Below are positions 1 to 9,206 of a stretch of DNA of 64,000 nucleotides, piece by piece; position 1 is the stretch's first letter; each line of letters starts with the position of its first letter. Source of the stretch: Hespellia sp. (lineage in GTDB: Bacteria; Bacillota; Clostridia; Lachnospirales; Lachnospiraceae); contig JAQUVD010000015.1 in the NCBI GenBank assembly GCA_028693555.1, forward strand, positions 17,187 through 81,186, read 5' to 3'. Both the position numbers and the translations under genes were made by a program. The notes under the pieces are model-generated. The model searched no databases, was not told where the DNA came from, and saw nothing but the letters and a program-made list of their open reading frames with translations.

Positions 1-1118
1 AGATTTGGTAATTTATTCTTAATATAATTTAAGGCATTTCCCGAAATGCTTCTTGTCGCTTCCGGCTTCATACTTCTTTCCCAAAAATCCTTGTCATCAA
101 TCAGACTATCTTTACAGCTTTCATCATAAGCAAGATCCAATGATGCCTTTAATTCTGGATAATTCTCACAATAGGCTGCAAACATTTTATTCCATTCTGA
201 TTCTTTCACTGCCCCCTTTTCTGCCACCGTGCGATAATGCGCATACACTTCCTGCGGCACTGCAAAAGCTTCTTCCAACGGCCAATTCAGATTTTTTCTT
301 AAAACTTTTATATTTTCTTCACCGAGGGGTTCTCCATGTGCCGATGCACGTCCCTCTTTAGCAGGGACTCCGTATCCTATTTTAGTTGTAATCTTAATAA
401 AAGATGGTTTTTCCTTCTCTGCTTTCGCCTGTTCAATTGCTTTTCCAATCGCATCCAGATTATTTCCATCCTCAACTGTAATCACCTGAAATCCAAATGC
501 CTCAAAGCGTTTCGGAACATCTTCTGTGAACGCTATTTCTGTATTTCCTTCAATGGTAATCGAATTAGAATCATACAAAACAATCAGTTTATCCAACTTA
601 TTTGTTCCTGCAAGGGACATAACTTCAGAAGAAATTCCTTCCATCAGGCATCCATCGCCACACAGAACATAGGTATAATGATCAAATATCGGGAATCCAT
701 CCCTGTTATACACTGCAGCCTGATGTTTCTCTGCCATTGCCATTCCAACCGCCATTCCGAGACCGGCACCTAATGGTCCGGTTGTTGCCTCCACCCCGAC
801 AGTATGCCGATACTCCGGATGCCCCGGTGTCAATGAGTCCAGTTGACGAAATCTTTTTAGTTCATCAATTCCAAGGTTTCCATAGCCAAACAAATGTAAA
901 AGTGAATACAACATAGCCGAACCGTGTCCTGCTGATAAAATAAATCGATCCCGATTCATCCATTTCGGATTCTGTGGATTGTGATTCATATGATGAGCCC
1001 ATAGTTCATAGGCGATTGGTGCTGCTCCAAGCGGAAGTCCGGGATGTCCCGAATTTGCTTTCTGTATTGCATCTGCTGATAATATTCTAATGGCTTCTAC
1101 CGCTAAATTTTCTTTCAT
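1..1118 (-). CDS. tkt: Transketolase (N-terminal part, cut by window edge)
   Basis: Thiamine-diphosphate enzyme of the non-oxidative pentose phosphate pathway, moving two-carbon units between ketose and aldose phosphates. About 372 residues are visible from the ATG at 1118 to the window edge, with no stop. The TPP-domain start is recognisable: [12 protein letters not shown] near residue 22, then the GDGCLMEG motif and a downstream NSITIEG (the usual GDG...N element). The frame is open to base 3. The start overlaps the stop of the upstream permease gene (ATGA), so it is translationally coupled as the last visible gene of the deo/nucleoside operon. That position suggests it recycles ribose-5-P released from nucleosides. 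The family is clear; a full-length transketolase would need roughly 290 more residues to the left. Confidence 0.93.
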   Translation of the reverse strand, partial: MKENLAVEAIRILSADAIQKANSGHPGLPLGAAPIAYELWAHHMNHNPQNPKWMNRDRFILSAGHGSAMLYSLLHLFGYGNLGIDELKRFRQLDSLTPGHPEYRHTVGVEATTGPLGAGLGMAVGMAMAEKHQAAVYNRDGFPIFDHYTYVLCGDGCLMEGISSEVMSLAGTNKLDKLIVLYDSNSITIEGNTEIAFTEDVPKRFEAFGFQVITVEDGNNLDAIGKAIEQAKAEKEKPSFIKITTKIGYGVPAKEGRASAHGEPLGEENIKVLRKNLNWPLEEAFAVPQEVYAHYRTVAEKGAVKESEWNKMFAAYCENYPELKASLDLAYDESCKDSLIDDKDFWERSMKPEATRSISGNALNYIKNKLPN

Positions 1119-2059
1119 GCTATTTTCTCCTTTTTCTTTTTGTTTCCAATGACACCAAGCTTTTTTAACTTTGTTGTGTACGAGCTTGTCATCAACGCTA
1201 TAATTGCAAACATAAACGGAAACATCTTAATAATAGACGGCGAAACGTTCATTCCTAAGAGTTCAATTCGAATTCCAATCGCATCTGCCAAGCCAAATAA
1301 AAGAGTAACCAATGCCGCAAATATCGGATGGGCATTCCCAAATACGAATGCTGTAAAAGCATTAAATCCTCTTCCCTGAATCATATCTTCAGAAAATTGC
1401 GACACAGAGATGGTAGATAAATATGCACCTGCAAGACCACATAACGCTCCTGACATCAATACCACTTCCCACTTTATCAAATCAGGCTTAATTCCTGCTG
1501 TTCTAGCTGCCACTTCTGATTCACCCACTGCACAAATTGATAATCCTATCTTTGTTTTAAATAACATAATGTAAATAATGATCACCAAAGCGATTGCAAA
1601 ATACGTAACTATACTCTGTCCACTCAAGCAGCTGAGAATTGGAATATCTTTAATAATCGGGATTTTTATCATATCCAGCTTCTGTATTTTATCCGGACTA
1701 TATGCACCTTGCACATCAAAGATTGTACGTAATAAATACGATGTCAATCCTGCCCCCAACATATTCATGGCTATACTGGCTATAATATTATTTGCTTTAA
1801 ACCTGGTTACAAAAACTGCATATAACGAACTGTAAACAGCACCAAATACCATTGCTCCTATAAATCCTGCCCACACACTTCCTCCAGTAAATTGAACCAC
1901 TGCAATCGCTGCGAATGCACCTACTAGCGAAAAGCCTTCTAAAGCGATATTAAAAACACCTGCACGCTGGCAGAGAAGTCCTCCTAAAGCCATTAACATA
2001 AGAGGTGTTGCCATTCGTATCATAGATGCTAATGTATCAGTAATAACTGCAATACTCAT
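1115..2059 (-). CDS. Nucleoside ABC transporter permease (NupQ/YufQ-like)
   Basis: Integral membrane subunit of a BMP-type nucleoside importer, 314 residues, with about nine hydrophobic segments. The [12 protein letters not shown] segment is typical of branched-chain/RbsC-like permeases. It is the second of two adjacent permease genes, as in Bacillus subtilis nupNOPQ. I chose the ATG at 2059 (protein start MSIAVITD) because a GGAGG lies 8 bases upstream. An earlier in-frame start would lie inside the preceding permease gene, whose stop is at 2061. The stop overlaps the transketolase start. Substrate (guanosine, adenosine, uridine or broad) cannot be read from the sequence. Confidence 0.9.
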   Translation of the reverse strand: MSIAVITDTLASMIRMATPLMLMALGGLLCQRAGVFNIALEGFSLVGAFAAIAVVQFTGGSVWAGFIGAMVFGAVYSSLYAVFVTRFKANNIIASIAMNMLGAGLTSYLLRTIFDVQGAYSPDKIQKLDMIKIPIIKDIPILSCLSGQSIVTYFAIALVIIIYIMLFKTKIGLSICAVGESEVAARTAGIKPDLIKWEVVLMSGALCGLAGAYLSTISVSQFSEDMIQGRGFNAFTAFVFGNAHPIFAALVTLLFGLADAIGIRIELLGMNVSPSIIKMFPFMFAIIALMTSSYTTKLKKLGVIGNKKKKEKIA

Positions 2060-2060
2060 C

Positions 2061-3149
2061 CTACTTACCTCCTTCTCTTGCACGTACTGTTTTTATTCTT
2101 AGTTTTCTAATTTTCGGAAGTACAAATTTAGCACTAATTGTAATAAATATAATTGCTGTTACAATGTCAGTAATTGCGGATGGTACGTCTGTAATACGTT
2201 CCATATTGATTCCACCATTTTTCAGTGCGCCAAAGAATGTCCCTGAAAAAAGTACCCCGATTGGATTGTTGTTTGCAAGCAGCGATACTACAATTCCGTC
2301 AAATCCAAAATCAGGATTAAACGCTGCCAGTAGTCTATGTTGAACGGCTGTTACTTCGATTGCGCCTACAATCCCTCCAATTGCACCGCTCAATCCCATC
2401 ACTTGAAGTATTGTCTTTTTGGGTTTAATGCCTGCATATCTGGCAAGGACCGGGTTTGCTCCGACAATTTTTATTTCATGTCCAAAGGCAGTTTTAAAGA
2501 AAAGAAATGCTAATAATAACATTAAAATAATTGCAATATAAATTCCAATATTTGCTGAGGATGGTTCAAAAAAAGAAATACGAGGAAGCCAAGTATTCTC
2601 ATTTAAAACTTTACTTGCATTCATATTCATATTTTGCTCTGGCGACTTTAGTGGTCCGGTAACCAGATACTCTACAAACAGTTCCGCAACAAAATTCAAG
2701 AGCAGTGTCGAAACAATTTCATCTGTTCCAAGATACACTTTCATCAGTGCAGGAATCATTGCAAATGCTGCCCCTGCTGCCATTGCCGCTATAAAAACAA
2801 CAACGACAGAAACACCCTGATTCAAAGATTCCGGTATAATGACTGCAACAGCTGTCGCAGCAGCGGCCCCCATATAGATCTGTCCATCCACACCTAAGTT
2901 GAAGACTTCTGCTTTATATGTCACGCAAATTGCAAGACCGGATAATATCAATGGAGTAGCCCAACGAATCGTTCCTGCAATATCTACTGTCAGACTTTCT
3001 GCAATACCTTTTATGATGGCAAATGGCTCATATCCGGATATTGCAAGAAACACCGTAGCCAAAAGCAAAGCAAGAACAATCAGGCTCACTTGCTTCCCAA
3101 CAATACCAACAGTCGATAACAGCTTACTATTTTCTTTATTTTTCACCAT
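2061..3149 (-). CDS. Nucleoside ABC transporter permease (NupP/YufP-like)
   Basis: First permease of the BMP-type nucleoside transporter, 362 residues. There is a positively charged N-terminus, a first membrane segment around residues 20-40, and multiple further hydrophobic segments. The C-terminal half has LSGAIGGIVGAIEV and DGIVVSLLANNNPIG, motifs seen in this permease family. The ATG at 3149 follows an AGGGGG ribosome site. It overlaps the ATPase gene upstream by 14 bases, implying coupled translation. It should pair with the permease at 1115-2059 as a heterodimer. Confidence 0.9.
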   Translation of the reverse strand: MVKNKENSKLLSTVGIVGKQVSLIVLALLLATVFLAISGYEPFAIIKGIAESLTVDIAGTIRWATPLILSGLAICVTYKAEVFNLGVDGQIYMGAAAATAVAVIIPESLNQGVSVVVVFIAAMAAGAAFAMIPALMKVYLGTDEIVSTLLLNFVAELFVEYLVTGPLKSPEQNMNMNASKVLNENTWLPRISFFEPSSANIGIYIAIILMLLLAFLFFKTAFGHEIKIVGANPVLARYAGIKPKKTILQVMGLSGAIGGIVGAIEVTAVQHRLLAAFNPDFGFDGIVVSLLANNNPIGVLFSGTFFGALKNGGINMERITDVPSAITDIVTAIIFITISAKFVLPKIRKLRIKTVRAREGGK

Positions 3150-4668
3150 TCTTATCCCCCTGCCTTTTCGCTCCTGTCATGTATGTACCAATTGTTCTTT
3201 CGTCTACCTCTCCTCGTTTAAATTCTGCTACAATTTCTCCCTCATACATCACAAGTATTCGATCAGACAGAGAAAAGATTTCATCTAGTTCTGCGCTGAT
3301 AAGCAGAACACCTCTCCCCGAATCCCGCACTTCCATGATTTTATGATGTATAGACTCAATTGCGCCTATATCAACACCTCTAGTAGGCTGCGCTGCAATC
3401 AAGAATTCTGGATTTGCCTCCATTTCTCGTGCAAATACCACTTTCTGCATATTGCCGCCCGACAATGTTCCTAATTTATATGTCGAGTCCGGTGTTTTAA
3501 CACCGAAGTCTTTGCATAGACGTTCTGATAATTGATGTAGTTTTTTGTTATTCATTATTCCGTTTTTACAGTATGGTTTTTGATAATAACGATTTAAAAT
3601 CAGATTGTCTCTGATTGAGCAACTAACTGCGGTTCCCATACCCAAACGGTCTTCTGGAATATGAGCCATTCCGTCCTCACGTCTCTGGCGAACGTTTTTT
3701 TCAGTTACATCTTCACCCTCCAGAATAATTTTTCCATCAGTAGGATAAATCATTCCTGAAATCGTATCAATCAGCTCCGCTTGTCCATTTCCCTCTACTC
3801 CTGCAATTCCAACAATTTCACCTTTGGCAACTTTAAAGTTGACGCCATTTAAAGCAGGTAATCCTCTTTGATTTCGTGCATAAATGTTTTGGACTTCCAA
3901 AACCGTTTCTCCAGGACAATAATCACCTCTTGGAATATCCAGATTAACCGTTCGTCCTACAATCATATCCGAAAGACCACCGGTATTTGCCTCACTTGTA
4001 GATAGCGATCCCGTAACAACACCTTTTCTCATTACAACAATTTCATCTGTAATCGCCATCACCTCTCGCAATTTGTGAGTAATAAAAACAATTGCGCAGC
4101 CCTGCTTTTTTAGTTCCTGCATTACTTCCAAAAGCTTATCCGTCTCCTGTGGAGTCAGCACTGCTGTAGGTTCGTCCAGAATCAGAATCTTTGCATCACG
4201 ATATAAAGCTTTGATAATTTCTACCCGTTGTTTTTCTCCGACTGAAAGCTGATAGACTTTTTCATCCAGGCTCACTGGCAGATCATATGTCTCCATGATT
4301 TTTTTGATTTTATTTTTAGCTTGTTTCTCATCAATCAGTCCGTGCTTTGTAGGTGTATTCCCTAAAATAATATTCTGCAAAACACTCAGATTCGGCATCA
4401 GCATGAAATGCTGATGCACCATTCCAATTCCTAGCTTTATTGCCATGTTTGGTGATTGAATATGGACTTCCTTGCCAAATAATCTGATCACCCCCTCATC
4501 AGGTGCCGTCATACCATATAACATATTCATCATTGTCGATTTCCCAGCACCGTTCTCGCCAATCAGACCAAGTATCTCTCCCTCGTTAACGCTTAGAGAA
4601 ACCTTGTCATTCGCAATGACACCCGGATAAAATTTTGATATATTCAACATTTCCACTGCTACTGCCAT
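3136..4668 (-). CDS. Nucleoside ABC transporter ATPase, two cassettes (NupO-like)
   Basis: Double-cassette ATPase of 510 residues that energises nucleoside uptake. The first cassette has a full Walker A (GENGAGKST, residues 37-45), a Q-loop (VHQHFML), the signature LSVGEKQ and Walker B ILILDEPTAVLTP. The second cassette has a degenerate Walker A (GVEGNGQAELI), signature LSGGNMQKV and a modified Walker B (LIAAQPTRGVD), so only the first probably hydrolyses ATP well. This asymmetry is normal for RbsA/NupO-type proteins. It lies between the phosphorylase gene (14-base gap) and the two permeases, in the order known for nupNOPQ-type operons. Confidence 0.93.
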   Translation of the reverse strand: MAVAVEMLNISKFYPGVIANDKVSLSVNEGEILGLIGENGAGKSTMMNMLYGMTAPDEGVIRLFGKEVHIQSPNMAIKLGIGMVHQHFMLMPNLSVLQNIILGNTPTKHGLIDEKQAKNKIKKIMETYDLPVSLDEKVYQLSVGEKQRVEIIKALYRDAKILILDEPTAVLTPQETDKLLEVMQELKKQGCAIVFITHKLREVMAITDEIVVMRKGVVTGSLSTSEANTGGLSDMIVGRTVNLDIPRGDYCPGETVLEVQNIYARNQRGLPALNGVNFKVAKGEIVGIAGVEGNGQAELIDTISGMIYPTDGKIILEGEDVTEKNVRQRREDGMAHIPEDRLGMGTAVSCSIRDNLILNRYYQKPYCKNGIMNNKKLHQLSERLCKDFGVKTPDSTYKLGTLSGGNMQKVVFAREMEANPEFLIAAQPTRGVDIGAIESIHHKIMEVRDSGRGVLLISAELDEIFSLSDRILVMYEGEIVAEFKRGEVDERTIGTYMTGAKRQGDKNGEK

Positions 4669-4682
4669 AGTATCATCCTCTT

Positions 4683-5516
4683 TTATCCTTTCATCTTAGT
4701 ATCCATTTTCACGTTACCTGATTCATCCCATTCTTTCAGAATCTTCATTGCTTCTGCTGCTGCAAGACAAGCCTTTTCCTCTCCTCCGTTGTCTCCCCAG
4801 CGATCCAGTACACGATTTGAAATGACAGAGAGAATTGCTCCCATTCGCATACCATGCAAATATCCAACTATCAACTGACCTGAAGTTTCCATCTCGATAT
4901 TGGTTACTCCCGCTGTCTGCAGATCAGGAACAATTTTTTCTGCAAATGAAGGCCAATACCCACTCCCATCTTCATTCAATGGTCGTCCCTGTCCAATGTA
5001 AAACGAACCAACTGTATAATCCAGCCCCAATCCGTAACGGAAACCTAGTCTCTCACACGCTTCCATTAGAGCCATGACAACATATGTATTTGCAAATGCA
5101 GGAAATTCCGGTTCCACATATGTGGCACTTGTTCCATCTTTTCTTACGCATGCAACCGGAATAATCAGATCGCCCAAATCAAACTGTGGTACGATGCACC
5201 CTGTTGTTCCCACACGAATACAAGTGTGAACACCAAGAGTATTTAATTCATGTAAGCAAATTTCAGAACTCGGACCACCGATTCCGGTCGAGGTGCAGCC
5301 CATCTCCATACCTTTGTATTTTCCTGTTACCGTTTTATATTCTCTGTATGAAGCTACTTCTTTTACTTCATCCCAGTTTTTTGCAATTTTAAGTGTTCTT
5401 TCTGGAGCCCCTGGTAATATAACGTATGGTGGAACATCTCCTTTTTTCAGTTGCAGATGATATACACCTTCATTTTCTGCTTTCGGTGCTGAAGCTTTAT
5501 TTATTTTGTCTTCCAT
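4683..5516 (-). CDS. Nucleoside phosphorylase, uridine phosphorylase-like
   Basis: NP-I family phosphorylase of 277 residues that would cleave nucleosides with phosphate to give a base and (deoxy)ribose-1-phosphate. Visible elements are the phosphate-binding LPGAPERT near residue 34, TGIGGPSSEI, the RVGTTG strand and the ribose-binding EMETSGQL. The IEMET element and overall length favour a uridine phosphorylase-like enzyme over a PNP trimer, but base specificity is an inference. The start at 5516 was chosen because GAAGGAGA lies about 6 bases upstream; a longer in-frame start at 5537 lacks a site. Its product is the substrate of DeoB encoded upstream in the operon. Confidence 0.88.
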   Translation of the reverse strand: MEDKINKASAPKAENEGVYHLQLKKGDVPPYVILPGAPERTLKIAKNWDEVKEVASYREYKTVTGKYKGMEMGCTSTGIGGPSSEICLHELNTLGVHTCIRVGTTGCIVPQFDLGDLIIPVACVRKDGTSATYVEPEFPAFANTYVVMALMEACERLGFRYGLGLDYTVGSFYIGQGRPLNEDGSGYWPSFAEKIVPDLQTAGVTNIEMETSGQLIVGYLHGMRMGAILSVISNRVLDRWGDNGGEEKACLAAAEAMKILKEWDESGNVKMDTKMKG

Positions 5517-5548
5517 AACGATTCTCCTTCCTTGCACAACATTTTTCT

Positions 5549-5580
5549 TTTAGAAGCTGCCTGAAAGGGCAGCTTCTAAA
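5549..5580 (-). other. Intercistronic stem-loop after the binding-protein gene
   Basis: A 13-bp perfect inverted repeat (TTTAGAAGCTGCC / GGCAGCTTCTAAA, loop of 6) lies 18 bases past the binding-protein stop and before the phosphorylase start. On the transcribed strand it is followed by A-rich sequence rather than a T-run, so it is not a classical terminator. By analogy with malE-malF type operons it may protect the upstream mRNA end so that binding protein is made in excess. Confidence 0.7.
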
Positions 5581-5598
5581 AAGATAACTCATCTAGTT

Positions 5599-6672
5599 TT
5601 ATTTCGATACAATTCTATCCCAACTTGGTGTTTCAGTATCAAATGGTATCTCTAACGATCCATCATCAATCTGTTTTTCCAGTTCTTGTGCTTCTGCAAT
5701 TGCTGCTTTCATCGTTTCACCATAGTCCTTACTTGCGTCTGCAAATCTTGTAAATGAATCCCAGTCCATAAAATAACCACCATTCGTAAGATCTCGGATA
5801 CCGTGCTCGCCGCCTGGATATTCATCATTGATTAACATTTCAATTGCTTTGTATACGGTATCTCCAAATCCGATACCCTCGATACCGTAAAAGCCGTCAT
5901 AAGTATCATAATAATCTGAAATTTCTCCTGCACATAAAACACCTGCATCTTTACATGCCTCAACAACACCTGCATTCGATGAACCCGAGTCTGTCTGCAC
6001 AACATCACAGCCCTTCGAAATCATAGCACTTGTAACCTCTTTTGCTTTTGCCGGATCTTCATAACTTCCTACATATGAAAATTCAACAGTAGCATCTGGA
6101 TTTGCAGCTTTAACGCCTTGCATAAATCCATTTCCTTCTGCATTTGGAGTAGGTTCTTCCGCCCCGACAATCATACCAATGTGATTAGACTTCGTTAATT
6201 TTCCTGCAATATATCCCCCAAGATAAAACGCAGCTTCACCATGAAATTCCGTATCCCATACATTATCATATTTTTCACTGCCATCATTGATTGTCTGAAA
6301 AACTGCGGCATATTTTGTATCTGGATATTCTTGCGATACCAATTTTGTAGCATCAGTCATATAACCATATGTCGTAACAATCAAATCATAGCCAGCTTTC
6401 GACATTGCTCGTACATCTTCTTCATATTTTGATGCTTCCGCTGATTCAAGTTTCTTAATCTCAACACCAAAATCCTCTGCTGCCCGATCTGCTCCACTAG
6501 CTAAATCATCCATAGATGCCTTATCTCCAAATTTTTGATTTACAACTAATGCAACCTTTAACTTTCCTTCTGTGTTATCTGATGAACCTGAATCACTTTT
6601 GCTTCCACAGCCTGCTACAAGACCAATTACCATTGTTGCCGCTATCATCATTGCCAATACTCTTTTTTTCAT
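5599..6672 (-). CDS. BMP-family nucleoside-binding lipoprotein (NupN/PnrA-like)
   Basis: Extracellular substrate-binding lipoprotein of the nucleoside ABC transporter, 357 residues. It has a lysine-rich signal peptide and a lipobox LVAGC with the cysteine at residue 22, followed by a Ser/Asp/Gly-rich linker. The mature part fits the basic-membrane-protein family: VALVVNQKFGDK near the start, a TTYGYM segment, GMIVGAEEPTPN, and GCDVVQTDSGSSNAGV. It is encoded directly upstream of the phosphorylase and transporter genes and followed by a stem-loop. The ligand is inferred to be a purine or pyrimidine nucleoside from the neighbouring genes. Confidence 0.92.
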   Translation of the reverse strand: MKKRVLAMMIAATMVIGLVAGCGSKSDSGSSDNTEGKLKVALVVNQKFGDKASMDDLASGADRAAEDFGVEIKKLESAEASKYEEDVRAMSKAGYDLIVTTYGYMTDATKLVSQEYPDTKYAAVFQTINDGSEKYDNVWDTEFHGEAAFYLGGYIAGKLTKSNHIGMIVGAEEPTPNAEGNGFMQGVKAANPDATVEFSYVGSYEDPAKAKEVTSAMISKGCDVVQTDSGSSNAGVVEACKDAGVLCAGEISDYYDTYDGFYGIEGIGFGDTVYKAIEMLINDEYPGGEHGIRDLTNGGYFMDWDSFTRFADASKDYGETMKAAIAEAQELEKQIDDGSLEIPFDTETPSWDRIVSK

Positions 6673-6697
6673 ACATTTTCATCCTTTTCTTTTGTTT

Positions 6698-8023
6698 TTA
6701 TGAAGAAAGCGCGCGAGCTATTTTTTCTGCTGCCATCTGCACTCTATTCATGACATTAGTTACATCCATTGTCAACAGGCACCTGTTTTTTACAACCTGT
6801 GTGCCATCAACAAAAACATCCGTCACATCACTGCCAGTTGCATTAAATACAATCGCGGATGTCACTGTTTCTTGTTCTCCGATTAATAATGGCTGCATGT
6901 GTGGTGTTCGCGTTTCGATTAATATAAAATCTGCTTTTTTCCCCACTTCAATTGTTCCATATTCTTTTTCCAAACCAAAACATTTCGCACCATTTATTGT
7001 TGCCATATCAAGTATGTCAGTCTTTTTCAGGCTACGTGTTCCACTTGTTAAAGAATGTAACAGATACATACCTTTCATTTCTCTAAAGATATCATTTGAG
7101 TTATTCCACATTGCTCCATCCGTTCCCAGACAAACTGTAACTCCTGCATGAATCATTTGAGGAATCGGCGCTACTCCGTCCTGAATCTTCATTTCGCACA
7201 AAGGTGTGTTAACTACTTTCGTATCTGTTTTGGCAAGCTGCTTAATCTCAGCCTCTGAGACATATACCACATGCGATCCAATCATGTTTTTTCCAAGCAA
7301 ATCATTCTGATATAGATAATTAACTGCAGTTGTCTGATATTTTTGCTTTACAAGATCTTGCCTCCATGTATTTTCTGCAAGATGACACGTAATATAAACA
7401 TCTTTTTCTTCAGCGATCTTTTCAATTCTTTTTAGTCTTCCGGTATCATAGTCCTCTTCCGAAACACTTCCAAGCACAGGTATTTTTTGCTTTTTTCGGC
7501 ATTGTTTTACGTACTCTGAAAGAAAATCGTCAGACAGAAGTTCATCAGGCTTTGAAAAATCAACCCGGACATCTTCAGCAAGCGCTCCTCTGATTCCAGT
7601 CTCATCCATTGCATCCACTGATTTTCGACCCAATCCCCAGTACATATTTTCCATGATAAATGTGGTTCCTGAAAGAAGAGCCTCGCAATAGGTAAGCTGT
7701 CTTGCATAATACCGATCCTCGTCATGGATCAATGTATAAAACCAATTTGTGTCTGTAAATTTCTTGTTTTGCTCAAAAAGGGTCATATCATCTCCAAGCC
7801 CTCGTGCTAGAGTCATATCTCCATGGCAATGACCATTTACCAGCCCCGGCATCAATATTTTGCCTTCTCCATTAATCCATTCTGTACAAAAATCCTTTTC
7901 TATTCTTCCGGCAAGAATCTCCGCTATGTGCTCCCCATTTACCAGAACAGAGCCAATAAACGGTTTGTATCCATTGTGTGCCGAAACAATCACTGCTCCT
8001 GAAACGCCAATATCATATTTCAT
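6698..8023 (-). CDS. Amidohydrolase, MTA/SAH/guanine-deaminase-like
   Basis: Zinc/iron-type amidohydrolase of 441 residues. Metal ligands expected for the family are visible: an HxH in LVNGHCHGDM (about residue 64), a later HLAEN, SHVVYV and the catalytic aspartate in CLGTDGAMWNNS. The organisation (N-terminal beta-sandwich strand, GLVNGH entry, C-terminal GKKADFILIE) matches the TRZ/ATZ group that deaminates adenosine-type nucleosides or bases such as guanine. The position inside a nucleoside operon supports a nucleoside- or base-deaminating role. The exact substrate is not determinable. The gene starts 8 bases after the alcohol dehydrogenase stop, so it is in the same transcript. Confidence 0.85.
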   Translation of the reverse strand: MKYDIGVSGAVIVSAHNGYKPFIGSVLVNGEHIAEILAGRIEKDFCTEWINGEGKILMPGLVNGHCHGDMTLARGLGDDMTLFEQNKKFTDTNWFYTLIHDEDRYYARQLTYCEALLSGTTFIMENMYWGLGRKSVDAMDETGIRGALAEDVRVDFSKPDELLSDDFLSEYVKQCRKKQKIPVLGSVSEEDYDTGRLKRIEKIAEEKDVYITCHLAENTWRQDLVKQKYQTTAVNYLYQNDLLGKNMIGSHVVYVSEAEIKQLAKTDTKVVNTPLCEMKIQDGVAPIPQMIHAGVTVCLGTDGAMWNNSNDIFREMKGMYLLHSLTSGTRSLKKTDILDMATINGAKCFGLEKEYGTIEVGKKADFILIETRTPHMQPLLIGEQETVTSAIVFNATGSDVTDVFVDGTQVVKNRCLLTMDVTNVMNRVQMAAEKIARALSS

Positions 8024-8031
8024 ATTTTCAC

Positions 8032-9201
8032 CTACTGCGCCATCTTATAAATTTCTTCTACATCCCGAGCATTTAAAGCCTTTATTCCACCAATATCGCC
8101 AAACCGACATGCAGTCTCTGCCATCATTTTAAACTTTTCGTCATTTTCTACACCGATTTGTGAGAGGCATGTCGGTGCTCCCATCCATTCGAAAAATTCC
8201 CGGAGCCTTCTAATGCCTTCCTTGGCTGTCTTTTCCTGATTATAAAAATCCAGATCCACATCAAACACTCGATTCGCAAACTGAACAAACCGGGGGAGAT
8301 TCTCCTTGTATACGTATTCTGCCCAACACGGGAATAATACGGAAAGCGTAGAACCATGTACTGCATTATATTGCGCACTTAGCTGCGCTCCCATCGTATG
8401 TGTTGCCCAATCCTGATTTCTCCCTGTTGCCAATAATCCATTATGCGCCACAATCGAAGTCCACATAAGTTCTGCACGGGCATTATAATCAGTCAAATCA
8501 GTCATCAATGTCCGGGCATTTACAATGATTGATTTCATCACACCTTCACACATATAATCCGTTAAATTCACCTCTACAGAGCTAGAAAAATAACGTTCCA
8601 TTACATGTGAAAACATATCTACAATACCAAATATGGTCTGCCGCTTTGGAATCGTCATTGTCAGTTCTGGATTCATTAACGTAAATACCGGTCTGATACA
8701 ATCAGCCATAACATCTGCACTTTCACCTGTCTGATCATTTTTGAGTACACTGCCATTACTTCCCTCACTGCCAGTTGCAGGTAATGTCATCACAGTTCCT
8801 ACTGGAATACTTTCTGTTGGTGCTGCCTTCTTAGAGTAAAAATCCCATACGTCTCCATCATATCCTGCACCAATCCCAATCGCTTTTGCAGTATCAATGA
8901 CGCTGCCTCCGCCTACTGCAAGAATACATCCAACCTTCTTTTCTTTGCATATTTCAATTCCTTTTCTTACCAACTTAACCTTTGGGTTTGGCTCGACACC
9001 AGGCAGTTCATAGTACTCCACGCCAGCCATTTCCAAAGACTCTGTAATTCTGGCATGTAGCCCTGTTTTATATGTAAACCCGTCTCCATAATGTACAAAC
9101 AGACACACATCTGATATTCTTTTTATTTTCTCTCCGCAAAGTTTGTCCGCATCTTTCTGCAAAATAAATTCTGTCGGTGACATAAATTCAAAACTATCCA
9201 T
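8032..9201 (-). CDS. Iron-containing alcohol dehydrogenase (YqhD/BdhA-like)
   Basis: NAD(P)H-dependent metal alcohol dehydrogenase of 389 residues. The nucleotide-binding GGGSVIDTAKAI lies near residue 97, and metal-ligand regions are GIVDMFSHVME and a downstream NAVHGSTL. It resembles the butanol dehydrogenase/YqhD group that reduces short aldehydes. It sits 5 bases after the deoB stop. Since DeoC in the same operon releases acetaldehyde from deoxyribose-5-P, reduction of acetaldehyde to ethanol is a reasonable inferred role. A different aldehyde substrate remains possible. Confidence 0.88.
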   Translation of the reverse strand: MDSFEFMSPTEFILQKDADKLCGEKIKRISDVCLFVHYGDGFTYKTGLHARITESLEMAGVEYYELPGVEPNPKVKLVRKGIEICKEKKVGCILAVGGGSVIDTAKAIGIGAGYDGDVWDFYSKKAAPTESIPVGTVMTLPATGSEGSNGSVLKNDQTGESADVMADCIRPVFTLMNPELTMTIPKRQTIFGIVDMFSHVMERYFSSSVEVNLTDYMCEGVMKSIIVNARTLMTDLTDYNARAELMWTSIVAHNGLLATGRNQDWATHTMGAQLSAQYNAVHGSTLSVLFPCWAEYVYKENLPRFVQFANRVFDVDLDFYNQEKTAKEGIRRLREFFEWMGAPTCLSQIGVENDEKFKMMAETACRFGDIGGIKALNARDVEEIYKMAQ

Positions 9202-9206
9202 GTTTT

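Noticed and set aside
53..773. Plus-strand frames opposite transketolase
   Set aside because: The minus strand reads transketolase without interruption; the plus frames have no recognisable motifs.
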